A stretch of DNA of 64,000 nt. It comes from Diadophis punctatus similis (taxonomy: Eukaryota > Chordata > Lepidosauria > Squamata > Dipsadidae). The stretch covers positions 6,478,501 through 6,542,500 of the forward strand of contig JALIGW010000016.1 of the NCBI GenBank assembly GCA_023053685.1, in the 5' to 3' direction. Of this stretch, positions 52,221 through 62,901 are shown piece by piece (positions within the stretch are counted from its first letter, which is position 1; each line of letters starts with the position of its first letter). The notes beneath the pieces were generated by a model. That model did no database searches and was not told the DNA's origin. It worked only from the letters and a program-made list of their open reading frames with translations. The position numbers and the translations under genes were made by a program.

Positions 52221-53442
52221 AAGAACTTCTCTGTGGTTTATGCTATCCAGAGCAATCCCAAGACTCTGGTGGTGGTGACTCCTGAAAAATGGTCATTCCC
52301 AGTAGATTAATTCCCTCAATGGAATCATTTGTATAGAAATGGACACTGAGATTTGACCAGAATGTTCAGAAAAATATATCCCCAAATACAGGTATCTGAT
52401 GAGTCATGGACTTCGGGCAGGAGCCAAAGTGGACAGGTCCTTTGAACTGACGACCGATGATAAATGGGTATCTAAGCAGAATAGAAGCTGTAATTAAATT
52501 ATAAATATAAGGAGAGGGAATAAGAGACTGTAAGAAAGGAATGTGTGTAAATGTGTGAGAAAGAGCAAGAAAGGTCATTTAATTGTGCTATACTGGAAAA
52601 AAACTGGAACCAACAATTCATTTTGAAAGGAACCAAGTTTTTAAAAATGACCCTTCAGTAAACACTATAAACTGCATACAACTGGACATTTTTCACATAG
52701 TAGATAATATTCAAAAAGATTGAAAGTTAATAATGAAGAAAAGGTAACACATTATTTATGATATCAAGATTTGAAGAAATGCGTAGTACCTTTTATTCTC
52801 AACTGTTTTTGGGTTAGAATTAACTGCCTGTAATTTAAGACCCATTATTCATTCCTGAGATGAATAATGAATTAAGCTTTACAGGGTTTGGTGGTAGGTA
52901 CTTTGTACATGTATGGTTAAACAACTGCCTCGAGCTAGTTTTTCTATGTAGAGTAAAAGGAGGAGAAAAATCAATGTCTGTCTTCTTTCCCAAAAAAATT
53001 AAGATGATTTCTTGCTCAAATTAAAAATTAGCTTGCAGAAAATACTGCTGTGTTGGAGCCTATCTCCCTGCAAGTTACAGATTGGGTCTGTGTAAATAAT
53101 GTTCAGATACAAATTGCTTCCTAGCAGCTGAATAGTTGGTATGTCAATGAAAGGAGAAGTGATTTGCGTCATTGCAGAGTTCTTTGAAGTCATTCAAGTC
53201 TAATTCACTACTAAGTATTAGAGATCTAACATCAATGTTTCCAGTTACCATGAGAAGGGGTCTAACGTAAAATCACAGGAACATTTATATTCATAATTAA
53301 TGCGGAAATCTTTTTCTTTGTTAGTTCAGTTGATGTCTTGCTACTATGGCATATATGATATATTAGAATTCCTGAATTCCTACTATCTTTAGTTGCAATA
53401 AAATAACTAAACATTAACTGAATGCATTTTACAATTCAATTA
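52221..53442. other. Intron 1 sequence, nothing recognised
   Basis: AT-rich sequence with no recognised gene or repeat. Confidence 0.35.
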
Positions 53443-54069
53443 CCGTATTTTTCGGAGTATAAGACGCACCTTTTTCCTCCCTAAAAGTGGCTGAAAATTT
53501 GGGTGCGTCTTATACTTCGAATGTAGCCTTTTTTCCCAGCCCTAACTAGGTGCTAACAGATCTTCCCAGCTCTTACCTTGCAGGCTTTTTCACTGTTACT
53601 CTCTCCAAAGAATGTTTTTCCAGCCCTAAGTCTTTGCAGAATTTTTTTTCATTGCTCTACTTGCTCCGAATAAGTTTTTTTTCTAGCCCTAACCAGGTGC
53701 TAACGATCTTCCCAGCTCTTAGTGGCTTGCATGCTCTTTCATTGTTACTCTCTCAGAAGAAGGTTTTTTTTAAGTCCTAACCAGGGGATAAAATAATGTG
53801 CTGAAGCTCCTCCGAATATTTTTTTTCTAGCCCTAACCAGGTGCTATCTTCCCAGCTCTTACCGACTTGCAGGCTCTTTCATTGTTACTCTCTCAGAAGA
53901 AGGTTTTTTTAAGTCCTAACCAGGGGATAAAATAATGTGCTAAAGCTGACCAGACTAAGGATGCTAGCCAGATGAATACCTGGTAGGCAGATTGTTTTCC
54001 CCTATTTTCCTCCCCCAAAACTAAGATGCGTCTTATACTCCGGTGTGTCTTATACTCCGAAAAATACGG
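53443..54069. mobile_element. TA-flanked CCGTATTTTT MITE (copy 5, internally repeated)
   Basis: Ends CCGTATTTTTCGGAGTATAA and TTATACTCCGAAAAATACGG, flanked by TA. The interior carries four or more degenerate repeats of a block containing AGCCCTAACCAGGTGCTA, CTTCCCAGCTCTTA and CTCTTTCATTGTTACTCTCT. It is inverted relative to copies 1 and 4. Confidence 0.88.
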
Positions 54070-55136
54070 TATGTCTAAAAACGTGTTTTCTTTCTCACAC
54101 ACTCAGACCCACACACACATATGTATACATATTAGTTACCAGCTTAAACAAAAGCCTTTTTCTGTTAAGGGGATGGGCTCAGTTTAATTAAAATGCATCA
54201 TTAATTCTGATTTTTTAAAAGGAATTAGGTTATTCAAATCAGTGTAACATAAACTTTCCTGTATTTGCCATTGCAGTTTTTCTCTTAGTTCTGTCACTTG
54301 TGAAACATCAGCCTCCGTGTTCTATCTAGTTGATCTATTCTTAACACTTAATACCTGGATAAAGCAAATTATCTAGACCCCTTTCAGTTGTAGCCCAGAT
54401 ATGGCATTCCTCACATTTTTGGATCACTTCTGGTGGGAGTAGGATGAGGTAGTGCATCTATAGTTGTTTTAGTTGACCTCTTGGCAGCTTTTGATGCCAT
54501 TATTCATCGTATTGTTCTGGATTAGCTTCCGAGAGTGGTTATATGGTCCTGTGCTCATTTTTTTCCTCTTTCTTCGAGGCCAATTCCGGTCAGTGTTGAT
54601 TAAGAGTGAGATTTTATTATTATTATTTTGCATCAACCATTAAGCAAACCCATTGTTTGTTATGTGTCTTATTTACCAGAAACTGGAAGTAAATGTCAAT
54701 TTCTGCCAAACCATTTTAAACGTAAGGAAAGTTATATGACAGCTATGACAACTAATGTTACTTATAGCAACATTATAGCAAGCCAAAATGCAGTAACTTT
54801 TCTTGGGTAGTTGTATAAGTGTACATATACCAATAGCCAAAAGATCTGATATTCTTCAGTCTAGTTGAAAGCCATGCTTCTGACTCATTTTTCAAAATAA
54901 ATTGCTTATATTTCTCGTGATTAATATTAGATCAACTCTCCCCAGTCTTTGGACTCTAATTTTTTGCTATCATAATCAATAGCTTGGCTGGGAATTTTGA
55001 AATTATAACATCTCTTGAAAGTACCAGGTTTACCTACTTAGACCATAATTGTATTTGTAATTAAGTGGAAGTAAATCCTATTGAATTTAGTTAGACTAAA
55101 GTAAAGGAACTTGTGGTTGAACTACTAGTATTATCT
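54070..55136. other. Intron 1 sequence with an L2 RT trace
   Basis: At about 54450-54540 the plus strand reads VVLVDLLAAFDAIIHRIVLD, resembling the 'LDLSAAFDTVDH' box of L2-type reverse transcriptase. Otherwise nothing is recognised. Confidence 0.5.
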
Positions 55137-55675
55137 CAGTGCTTCTCAATTATTTTCTGTTATGCCCCCCTTAGGAAGAAGTAAACATTTCGCATGCCTC
55201 CGCCGGGACAATTGTTTGCAATATTCGGCACGTTTTCGCTGAAAAAACTCAAGCGGCTTATCAGCGTGATTGGGGTGTAATGTGTTTAAGCCTTAATTTA
55301 TTTGGCTTCATGCTGTCCGCTGCCAACATTTTTAGACACAGTAAACATACCGGTCTTTCCTCATCTCCCACCGTAGTCACAGAGAAGCCAAGCGCTACAT
55401 ACGCTTCGTCATATTTCCTCATCTTAGCTTTCAGGAGACCTATGTTTGTCTCATTATCTCCATCTCTCTCCTCCTTTCTTTTCATCCCTGTTAAATATTT
55501 TTCCATGGTGTCTCTTAAGGGTTTGTTATCTGCACTTCATATCTCCTGCTCTGTGCTGTGTGCTATTGTTCGGTGCAAAAAACCCCTACTCCCTGCGGCC
55601 AAAAAAAGCATGCGCCCCCCCTGGCATCGCTCCACGCCCCCCAGGGGGGCCCGCCCCACTATTTGAGAAGCACTA
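55137..55675 (-). mobile_element. hAT element remnant with BED-finger region
   Basis: Ends CAGTGCTTCTCAATTATTTT and AAATAGTGGGGCGGG on the minus strand (plus TTTGAGAAGCACTA), with an exact 8-bp target duplication TATTATCT at 55129-55136 and 55676-55683. The minus-strand frame 55261-55506 reads RKYDEAYVALGFSVTTVGDE, ERPVCLLCLKMLAADSMKPN and KLRLKHITP. This is the N-terminal BED zinc-finger region typical of hAT transposases of the Charlie/ZBED5 type. The C..C pair is visible; the H..H half is decayed, and the catalytic part is absent. Confidence 0.85.
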
Positions 55676-57394
55676 TATTATCTAATGGTTTGCTCTTACA
55701 ATGTAAAATTTGAAAATGTTCTTAAGATATGCAGGAAATCTTTGAAAAGGTTATCACGTATTGGACTGCACTTATAGCTCAGCTGGCTTTATTCGACTTC
55801 TCCTCCAAAGGGAAGAATTGCAGAACAAGAATCAAAAGGAATCAAGTAGCACCTTTTCTAGCACTTTTGTTGAAAGGCATAAGCTGCTCACCTCAGCAAC
55901 TTAGGGCTTTCAATAACATTTGTTAGAAAAATGCTACCAGATTCCTTGTGATTTTTTTTTCTGCAGCAAGTGCAAAAACTCAGTTGCAGTCATGACTCAC
56001 TTTTAGGTTGCTGGTTGAAGGGCATCCCTTGAGAGTGCCAGCACTTTCATTGCTTCAGTCATCATTGTCAATGATGTAGGCAGAGAAAACCCCTGAGTCA
56101 TAAAGAGAATAAAGCTGAATACATTATTCTGTTTAACACGTCCATGAAATTTAAGCTAAAAGAATTTTAAGGAATCAGTAAAGGCATACAAAACTGTTAG
56201 ATAAGAATTACTCTCATCAGAGGCGAAATAGATCTTTTCCCTGGAACTCTGACGTTATTAAAAGAAACCACAGTTTAAAATACTAAAGTAGAAAATATTT
56301 ATTTCGGTACAAAACAATGAATTGTCTCAATAATCACATCTTGGCTATAAAAAAGGGTCTTGCTCCTTACAGAAGCTGAAGAAGAAGGAAGGAACAAAGA
56401 AAGGAATGTACACATGCGTACTAGGAACATATTAATCACGTGCTCAGGAATAAACCATTATATTTGATAGGGATGCATCTCCCCTGCATATACATGTAAC
56501 AGGCAATATAAAATCACTGCCTGACAAAAACATTCACCCCGAGCAAGAGCAAAGCCAGGATGAAAAGGCATTTTGCTTTGGCTTCTATAATTTTTCTCTA
56601 GCTACTGCTTGGTGTTGTTCGTTAGATTGATCAGAGATGGATGGATGGATGGATGATGGATGAACAGACAGACACAAAATTTTATGTCAGAAAGCAAGCC
56701 CATAGGTACATTCTTCACGTTGGTCTTTGTTGAGATGCCATAGTTCAACAGAGCACTGATTTTGTAAAACTCATTTTTCATCAGAATAAATAGAAATTGG
56801 ATATGCACTCTAAACTCAGAGCAGTATTGCATTGCTCTTTGTTGGACACCCTCCTTTCTTTTGATTGCATTTTATAAGATCTTCAGAGTCTACTTAGCTC
56901 TCAACTTGGGCTTGAGAGATTTCGGACTCAGTTCTTCCTCTGTGGTTTAAAGGTTAATTAGAACTGAGATATGGATCAGTTATAAGAGGATGGAGTAAGG
57001 ATTTGAATGTACAATTGACAGTATATTTAATTTTTCCTTTATGGACAACAGGCAGTGTTCCTATTCTGGCTACCTTTATTTGTGTCTCTACCAATGGAAT
57101 GTCCTTTTGCAGACTTCTAACTTTCAAGCAAGGCAAATAATGATAATAAAGAAGGAAAGAATTGAAGGATTAAAGAGATACCAAAAAAAAAGAATACATA
57201 GAAAAGAATATGTAATGAATAAAGTGTGAATTCAGATGAACCAGCTTGGCTTCATAATAGTGTTTGTTGAAAGAGTTCCTTAAATTATAATTGTTAACAA
57301 GCCAAATATGAGTCAGCAATGTGACGTGATTCCAAAAAGATAAGTGCGTCAATAGCATTATATTTTCAAATGACTGAAAAGAATAGTTCCACTT
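55676..57394. other. Intron 1 sequence, nothing recognised
   Basis: AT-rich sequence with a short (GATG)n run near 56636-56657. No gene or clear transposon is seen. Confidence 0.4.
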
Positions 57395-57725
57395 TATTTC
57401 ACATTGGTTAGACCTCCACCTTAAATATTGTTTCTATTTTTCAATGGAATTTTAAAAACATTCAGACAAATTGGAATGAATTCAGAAAAGGGCAATGAAG
57501 GTTAAGAGAAGACTGGAACTTAACTCCTGGAGTGACAAATTAAGGGAATTGATATTTTAGCCTTGAGAAGAGAAGGTTGTGAGGAAAAATACAACATTCT
57601 TAAAATACATGAAGTAGTTTCTCACAGAAGAAAGTTAAGACCTATTTCTCTGTCATTCCAGAATTTAGGGCATAAGAAAAGAAACTGAAGATACAGGACA
57701 GTGTAGTATTTCCAAAATAATTCCT
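57395..57725 (+). repeat. Old CR1-like LINE fragment
   Basis: The plus strand resembles the CR1 ORF2 C-terminal part (TTGGTTAGACCTCCACCTT, CCTTGAGAAGAGAAGGTTG, AAAATACATGAAGTAG). It is highly diverged. Confidence 0.5.
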
Positions 57726-57732
57726 AAGAGTA

Positions 57733-57977
57733 CAAGGCAATCGTCAATTTACGTCCACAGTTGGGACAGGAATTTTAGTTGCCAAGTCATGCAGTCATGT
57801 AATGAGATGTCTTGTGACTACGCCACTTAGAGACCGCCATCCTGTCCGTCCCCATTGCAGTTGTTAACCAAGAATCGTGGATCATTAAGTGAGTACCCAA
57901 TGCAGGCCATTCTGGACTTTGTCCCTCACAGCCTTAAGCCAACTCCCCCTCCACCTGCCTATCTCCCCTCCCAGCGA
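57733..57977. repeat. Repeat resembling the AGTCCTCGACTTAC family
   Basis: Contains CAATCGTCAATTTACGTCC, GCAGTCATGTAATGAGATG and CATTAAGTGAGTACCC, words typical of TAAGTGA-rich squamate repeats. It runs directly into the palindrome at 57978-58233. Confidence 0.45.
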
Positions 57978-58233
57978 TGAAATGCTCCTGGTTCGCCCGT
58001 GCCTGTCGGTCGTTGGAGAGCCAATCGCGAAGGCAGTGCAACGCTCCACCCACCCGCCAGGACACCACCATTTGAGTTCATTTACCCTCTGTGCATGCGC
58101 AAAGCATTCTGTGCATGCGCAGAGGGTAAAAGAATTCAAATGGCGGTGTCCCGGCGGATGGGCGGAGCGTCGCGTTGCCTTCGCGATCGGCTCTCCGACG
58201 ACCGACAGGCAAGAGCGAACCGGGAGCATTTCA
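57978..58233. repeat. 256-bp near-perfect palindrome
   Basis: The arms run outward from about 58105. The left arm contains TGAAATGCTCCTGGTTCG, GCCTGTCGGTCGTTGGAGAG and CCATTTGAGTTCATTTACCC; the right arm is its reverse complement with few differences. The centre is GTGCATGCGCAAAGCATTCTG. The centre resembles the palindromic interior of the SPIN-type element at 48344-48651. Confidence 0.92.
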
Positions 58234-58809
58234 CCCCTGTCCCCTCCTAACTATGCCCACCTGGCACCTTGTCTTGTGGGGCAAAAATCCCCCCCCAAGC
58301 CCCAGCATTTCATTCATGCAACAGCATTCATTCGTTCGCCCCAAGAGGCAGCATTTATTCTTGCGACAGCTGCCTTCTCTCCCTGTTCCCTTGATCACTT
58401 ACACAATTTTTCTCAACGAAAGCATCTCAGGCATCTTGTCTTATTTGAAGTTGTTCTAGTCTTTTGATTATTTGTATTGTCTTTTTATCTTTTCTGCCTA
58501 ATAAGACAGTGTTGGCCACCATCTAATGAAATGCAATTACATTTAGAATTAATCACACCTCATTGTTTCCATCTTATCTGTGAGTTTGGGTAAGATTCAG
58601 GAGTAATTTTTTTAAAAAATGCACACCTACAGATGTGTGCATAAACGCCAATGATCCTTTTGACAATTGCCTTAGTCTAAAATAAATATTTGTTTTGCAG
58701 CATGCAGCAAGGATAATAGTTTCAGGTCTTGTTCTGTTGCTGAGTCATAGCTGGTGATTCTAGTCGTGAGTAAATTTACCTGTATTTGCTATACCCTTTC
58801 CTGTTTTAG
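58234..58809. other. MICU2: 3' end of MICU2 intron 1
   Basis: C-rich at first (58250-58400), then AT-rich up to the acceptor. A pyrimidine tract and TTTTAG precede exon 2. No repeat is recognised. Confidence 0.5.
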
Positions 58810-58957
58810 AAGGAAGATGCTGTGGATGAAGAAATGGCAGAAAAGCTTTCTATTCGAAAGCAACGTTTTATGAAATTTGCTTCTTTGGAATATGGAGGAG
58901 AATATTACATGACTCCAAGAGACTTCCTGTTCTCGGTTATGTTTGACAAATCAGAGC
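58810..58957 (+). CDS. MICU2: MICU2 coding exon 2
   Basis: 148 nt encoding 49 residues plus the first base of the next codon. The peptide starts KEDAVDEEMAEKLSIRKQRF and goes on MKFASLEYGGEYYMTPRDFL then FSVMFDKSE. The block RKQRFMKFASLEY..GEYYMTPRDFLFSVMF is the diagnostic N-terminal lobe sequence of MICU2; MICU1 and MICU3 differ clearly here. Phase 0 at the acceptor (TTTTAG) fits exon 1; the phase-1 donor is GTAAGT and splits an Arg codon (C|GT) completed by exon 3. The N-lobe contacts MICU1 and precedes the first EF-hand, which is not in this window. The first 15 residues are variable in this family. Confidence 0.96.
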
Positions 58958-59315
58958 GTAAGTGCTGTTTTTCTTTTCGGTTTAAACAATGCTGTTGAAT
59001 GAATGCCGATTTGTCCATTTGCCAAATTAGAGTATCCTCTCTGGTATTAGTCAAGAGAAATTAAGGAGGAGAATTTCTTATTATTTGTGTATCACCTTAA
59101 AATGAGACAAACTGAATTAGATGATGCAGTTTATTCTGAATGCAACCAGCAGACAAGAGACGCTTCATTTATCCTCCCACAACTGAATTTGGTCTTGGTC
59201 ATATACACAGGTACCTCAGCTCTTTGTCCTGCTAGATATCGAGGAAGTTTGGTCTTTTTAAAACAAAGAAATCTGTAGAAAAATGGGGCTTGGCTTTGCC
59301 CGATACGCTCTGATG

Positions 59316-59418
59316 CAGTGTTTCTCAGCCTTGACAATTTTTAGATGGGTGGACTTCAACTCCCAGAATTCCCCAGTCAGTCATGCTCGCTGGGGAATTC
59401 TGGGAGTTGAAGTCCAAG
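59316..59418. mobile_element. hAT MITE fragment, AGTGTTTCTCAACC family
   Basis: Starts CAGTGTTTCTCAGCCTTG, with the paired core GGACTTCAACTCCCAGAATT and AATTCTGGGAGTTGAAGTCC. The right terminus is missing. Confidence 0.75.
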
Positions 59419-60853
59419 GCTTTATGGATGGGTAGAAAGTTAGAGGCCTACCGAACTTCAGAGGGAAAAGTGTTCTGTAGGGCAGGGGCTGCTTTGGAAA
59501 AGGCACACTTCCTAGTTCCCATTAGATGATAAATGTTTACGGGAAGGGACTAGGAGTGCCTTCCCCACTTTTGACCTGGAAGGGCAACCCCATGTAGAGT
59601 GCATTGCAGGATCCAAATTTATGGAAAAGGATAAAATATCTACCCAGGGATTCATTTTTGTTTTTCTGTTGCATTAGGTCTCATTTTTCTTATCTTTCTG
59701 GAATTTAAGTTACGGAATTGGATGTTTGATTTCAGCATATTTAAGGTTAACTGTATGAAGATACTTTTTTTTCTTTAGAATATTCTTATATTTGCAGAGG
59801 TGTTTTGTTTTTTTTGGACACCAGTGCCATCTTGTGGCCTGTCTGGAGCACTGGGTTTTCTTTTGGATTTTCCTTTTTCATGTAAAAATTTGTAATTATT
59901 TCCTTTCATAACGAATGTCCTCATTTTAATACTTAATTTTTTCTAATGTTTTATCCTCTTTTTTTTTAATAACATCATTTGATTTTGTGACCTCTGAGTT
60001 TGATTTTGCCCTCCAAAGGGCAAGGAAATGCTGAATCCCCTTGTCACCATGCCTTTACATTACAGAGTCCGGAGATGGTCCAATTGCAGTCATTTCAGTT
60101 TTTTTTTACTTTTTAATGGCCAGAAAAACATTAAGGGGTATGGATGTCAAGTCAGTTGCCCCTTGAAGGATAAATGGTGACAGCAGGAACTTCCAAGCAA
60201 AACAGGAAGCAAAGCTAGGATTGATCGTTTGCTCTGCTTTTCTACTTAAAACAATTGGAAAGGACAACTCCAAATTGTGGAAAATGCTACCCAAGGGTCA
60301 TTATTAATGCTGCACTTTTCCTTTGCGTTACAACATTATCACAAATGATAAAGTAGTGACTTTTGAATAACAAAAGGTTATATGTCTGTCCTTCCTAAAG
60401 AGGCATAGGGGAAGTGCATTGTATGCAGGAAAACATGGGCTGTATTCATTGCCGTTGAGATACTAACATCAGGTTTAGTCTGGACATTGGTATTAACAAA
60501 TAACTAATAGCTAAGTAAAATGTATGTTACAAAGCTCTGAATTTATAAAATTTAGATCGCAAAGAAATGTGTGGACGTTCATTTGGTATCTAACTCTAAA
60601 ACTAACTATTCAAAAATTGTTTTTATGACAGAGAACACTGATGTAATCATTGATTCTGGTGGCTGTTTCTTATACAGGCAAAGTTATAATGTTTTGCCTG
60701 AAAAAAAAATGTGCTTTTTTTCTCATTGGTGTTTCATGTGTCTGCTGTTTGTTGTTTAAAAGCTATGGAAATGGATGTTTAAAAAGGTGGAAAGATGCTA
60801 AAAAGCATCCATCCTCTGAACCAACCTCCATTGGCAGTTTGAAGTATCTAAGT

Positions 60854-61068
60854 CAGGGGTGTCAAACTCAATCCCAGCGCGAACTGTATCAGGATTTTGT
60901 TTGCCCTTGGGGGGCCAGAGTGGGTGTGGCCCGGTCGGCACAGCCAACTGGATGAGCGAAGCCGGGGTGGGCCGGGGTAGCACGGGCCAGTCCCTTGCCA
61001 TCTCCAGGACAGCCCCGTAGGACAATTCTGGGCTATCTGGCCCACGGGCCGTATGTTTAACACCCCTG
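60854..61068. mobile_element. hAT MITE, CAGGGGTGTCAAACTC family
   Basis: Ends CAGGGGTGTCAAACTC and GTTTAACACCCCTG, with an imperfect 8-bp target duplication (ATCTAAGT / AACTAAAT). The interior is GC-rich and non-coding. Confidence 0.82.
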
Positions 61069-61594
61069 AACTAAATCGTAATAATTTCTGTTCTTTCATT
61101 CTTATGAAAGAACAATAAAAGAAATCAAACTATCATTACTTTTTATTTCCATATATAGACCTTCATAAAGTTTTTAGTTCAGTTCATGAGTTTACAATAC
61201 ATAGAGTGAAAAGTTATAAACCTGAAAAATATAGAGTTCTTCATATTACCTATTTATAAATTATCAAAGATATTTAATGAGTGAAAAGTGTGATGCTTTG
61301 TCATGGTAGACTACACCCCAATGTCATGATAACAACATTCGACAAATTTAGTTCCAAGTGTGTTTCTAATTCCTTGCTAGATGATGCACCATGCACGCTA
61401 TCCACACCTTGGTGTTAACCAAGGCCAGTTAAGATGTGATCACAAAATTCTAGATGTATTTATCCAGAAGGATCCAGAGAATGAAACTATGGTTTAAATA
61501 TGTCAATGATGGTATTCAGGGTGCTTGGATGTGAATAAAACTGGAGTTCTATTTTGGTTTCTCATATGATTTATCAGTAACAGGGAGAACTCAT

Positions 61595-62033
61595 CAGCAT
61601 ATAAAGAGTGCAGAGAAGAGCAACAAAGATGATTAGGGGACTGGAGGCTAAAATATATGAAGAATGGTTGCAGGAACTGGGTATGTCTAGTTTAATGAAA
61701 AGAAGGACTAGGGGAGACATGATAGCAGTGTTCCAATATCTCAGGGGTTGCCACAAAGAAGAGGGAGTCAAACTATTCTCCAAAGCACCTTAGGGTAGAA
61801 CAAGAAGCAATGGGTGGAAACTAAACAAGGAGAGAAGTAACTTAGAACTAAGGAGAAATTTCCTGGCAGTTAGAACAATTAATCAGTGGAACAACTTGCC
61901 TCCAGAAGTTGTGAATGCTCCAACACTGGACGTTTTTAAGAAGATGTTGGATAACCATTTGTCTGAAGTAGTGTAGGGTTTCATGCCTAAGCAGGGGGTT
62001 GGACTAGAAGACCTCCAAGGTCCCTTCCAACTC

Positions 62034-62081
<48 letters not shown>
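61595..62081 (+). repeat. CR1 LINE 3' end with (TTG)n tail
   Basis: The plus strand reads [20 protein letters not shown] and [18 protein letters not shown], then NLELRRNFLAV, QWNNLPPEVVNAPTLDVFKK and the CR1 3'UTR GGTTGGACTAGAAGACCTCC. It ends in a (TTG)n microsatellite at 62034-62081. One frameshift or stop lies after the LFSKAP segment near 61790. Confidence 0.9.
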
Positions 62082-62082
<1 letters not shown>

Positions 62083-62682
62083 ATATCACTGTCAAGTAGA
62101 AAGTCACTGACAGAACTCAAAACCAGTTTCATTTCCACTACATTCACATAGGAGACAGTTAAGAACTAGAAAGAAGAAAAACCATAATAGCCACCTGTTG
62201 CATACTTGGTCTAATGGTCTTTTATAGTAATAGGTTTTAAAATTATTGCAACCCATTTGGTGTGGAAGATGTGTGTTGGCTATATTAACTACAATTTTTA
62301 GGTATTATAATTGGAATATCTAAAAGGCTGAAAGGAGGCTGTATTATGGCTGTTTTGTGATTTCAGTTTTATGCCCATGTGTAAATGTAATGAATAGAAA
62401 GTATATTAGTTTTTTAAAGTTAAATATCTAAAAGTTTATTTTATTCTAATTGTTATGCACTGTAGCAGTGTTTGAACAGATTGTTCCTATCATTCTAGAA
62501 CAGTAGTCTTTTTTCTAACTATTATGAACATTTAAATATTTCTAAGCTGTTGGTAGTGTTCTGTTCATGTCACTTCTCTTTCTCTTTTAAAAACACAGTA
62601 TGAAGAAACTCTGCAGAACTCAACAAGGCTTTGACTTACAGATGATTGACTGGTGTGTTTTTTCTTTTTCTTTTTTGGACAG

Positions 62683-62714
62683 GTAAAACTTTGGCCAAGA
62701 AACTGACAAAAAAG
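62683..62714 (+). CDS. MICU2: MICU2 coding exon 3 (32-nt micro-exon)
   Basis: Bounded by acceptor TTTTGGACAG and donor GTAGGC. The first two bases complete the Arg codon begun in exon 2, and the exon then encodes KTLAKKLTKK with a phase-0 end. The LTKK motif matches the human KKLTKK segment between the same flanking blocks. The basic stretch links the N-lobe to the region before the first EF-hand. The short length makes it easy for gene predictors to miss. Confidence 0.92.
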
Positions 62715-62825
62715 GTAGGCAAAGAGTTGATGCTGTTTGTCAAAAGAACTTTTGTTCTTTCTGTTACTTGCTTTAATGGATTTTGCTTTCACAACTAACT
62801 TGTCATTTATTTGGTTTGTTCAAAG
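62715..62825 (+). other. MICU2: MICU2 intron 3 (111 bp)
   Basis: Short intron with donor GTAGGC and acceptor TTTGTTCAAAG. Contains no repeat. Confidence 0.88.
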
Positions 62826-62901
62826 GAAGTAGATTCTACCCTAGCAAATGTTACGAAGGCTAGACCAGGACCAACCTTTTTTAGAGATCTTGGAGACAGA
62901 G
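62826..62901 (+). CDS. MICU2: MICU2 coding exon 4
   Basis: 76 nt encoding EVDSTLANVTKARPGPTFFR then DLGDR, plus the first base (G) of the next codon; donor GTAACA. The TFFRDLGD(R/K)G block is diagnostic of the MICU family, and the 25-residue length equals that of the human MICU2 segment as I recall it. The reading frame follows exon 3 without shift. The C-terminal exons with the EF-hands lie to the right of the window. Confidence 0.94.

Larger units (their letters stand above)
58958..62682 (+). other. MICU2: MICU2 intron 2
   Basis: 3.7 kb, donor GTAAGT to acceptor TTTGGACAG. It holds a truncated hAT MITE (59316-59418), a hAT MITE (60854-61068) and a CR1 3' end (61595-62081). A CTCF-like site, read on the minus strand as GGCCACAAGATGGCAC, is at 59824-59839. 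Confidence 0.88.

Noticed and set aside
57889..58467. 192-codon plus-strand frame
   Set aside because: Covers the 256-bp palindrome, so the same residues recur on the opposite strand; no domain is recognised.
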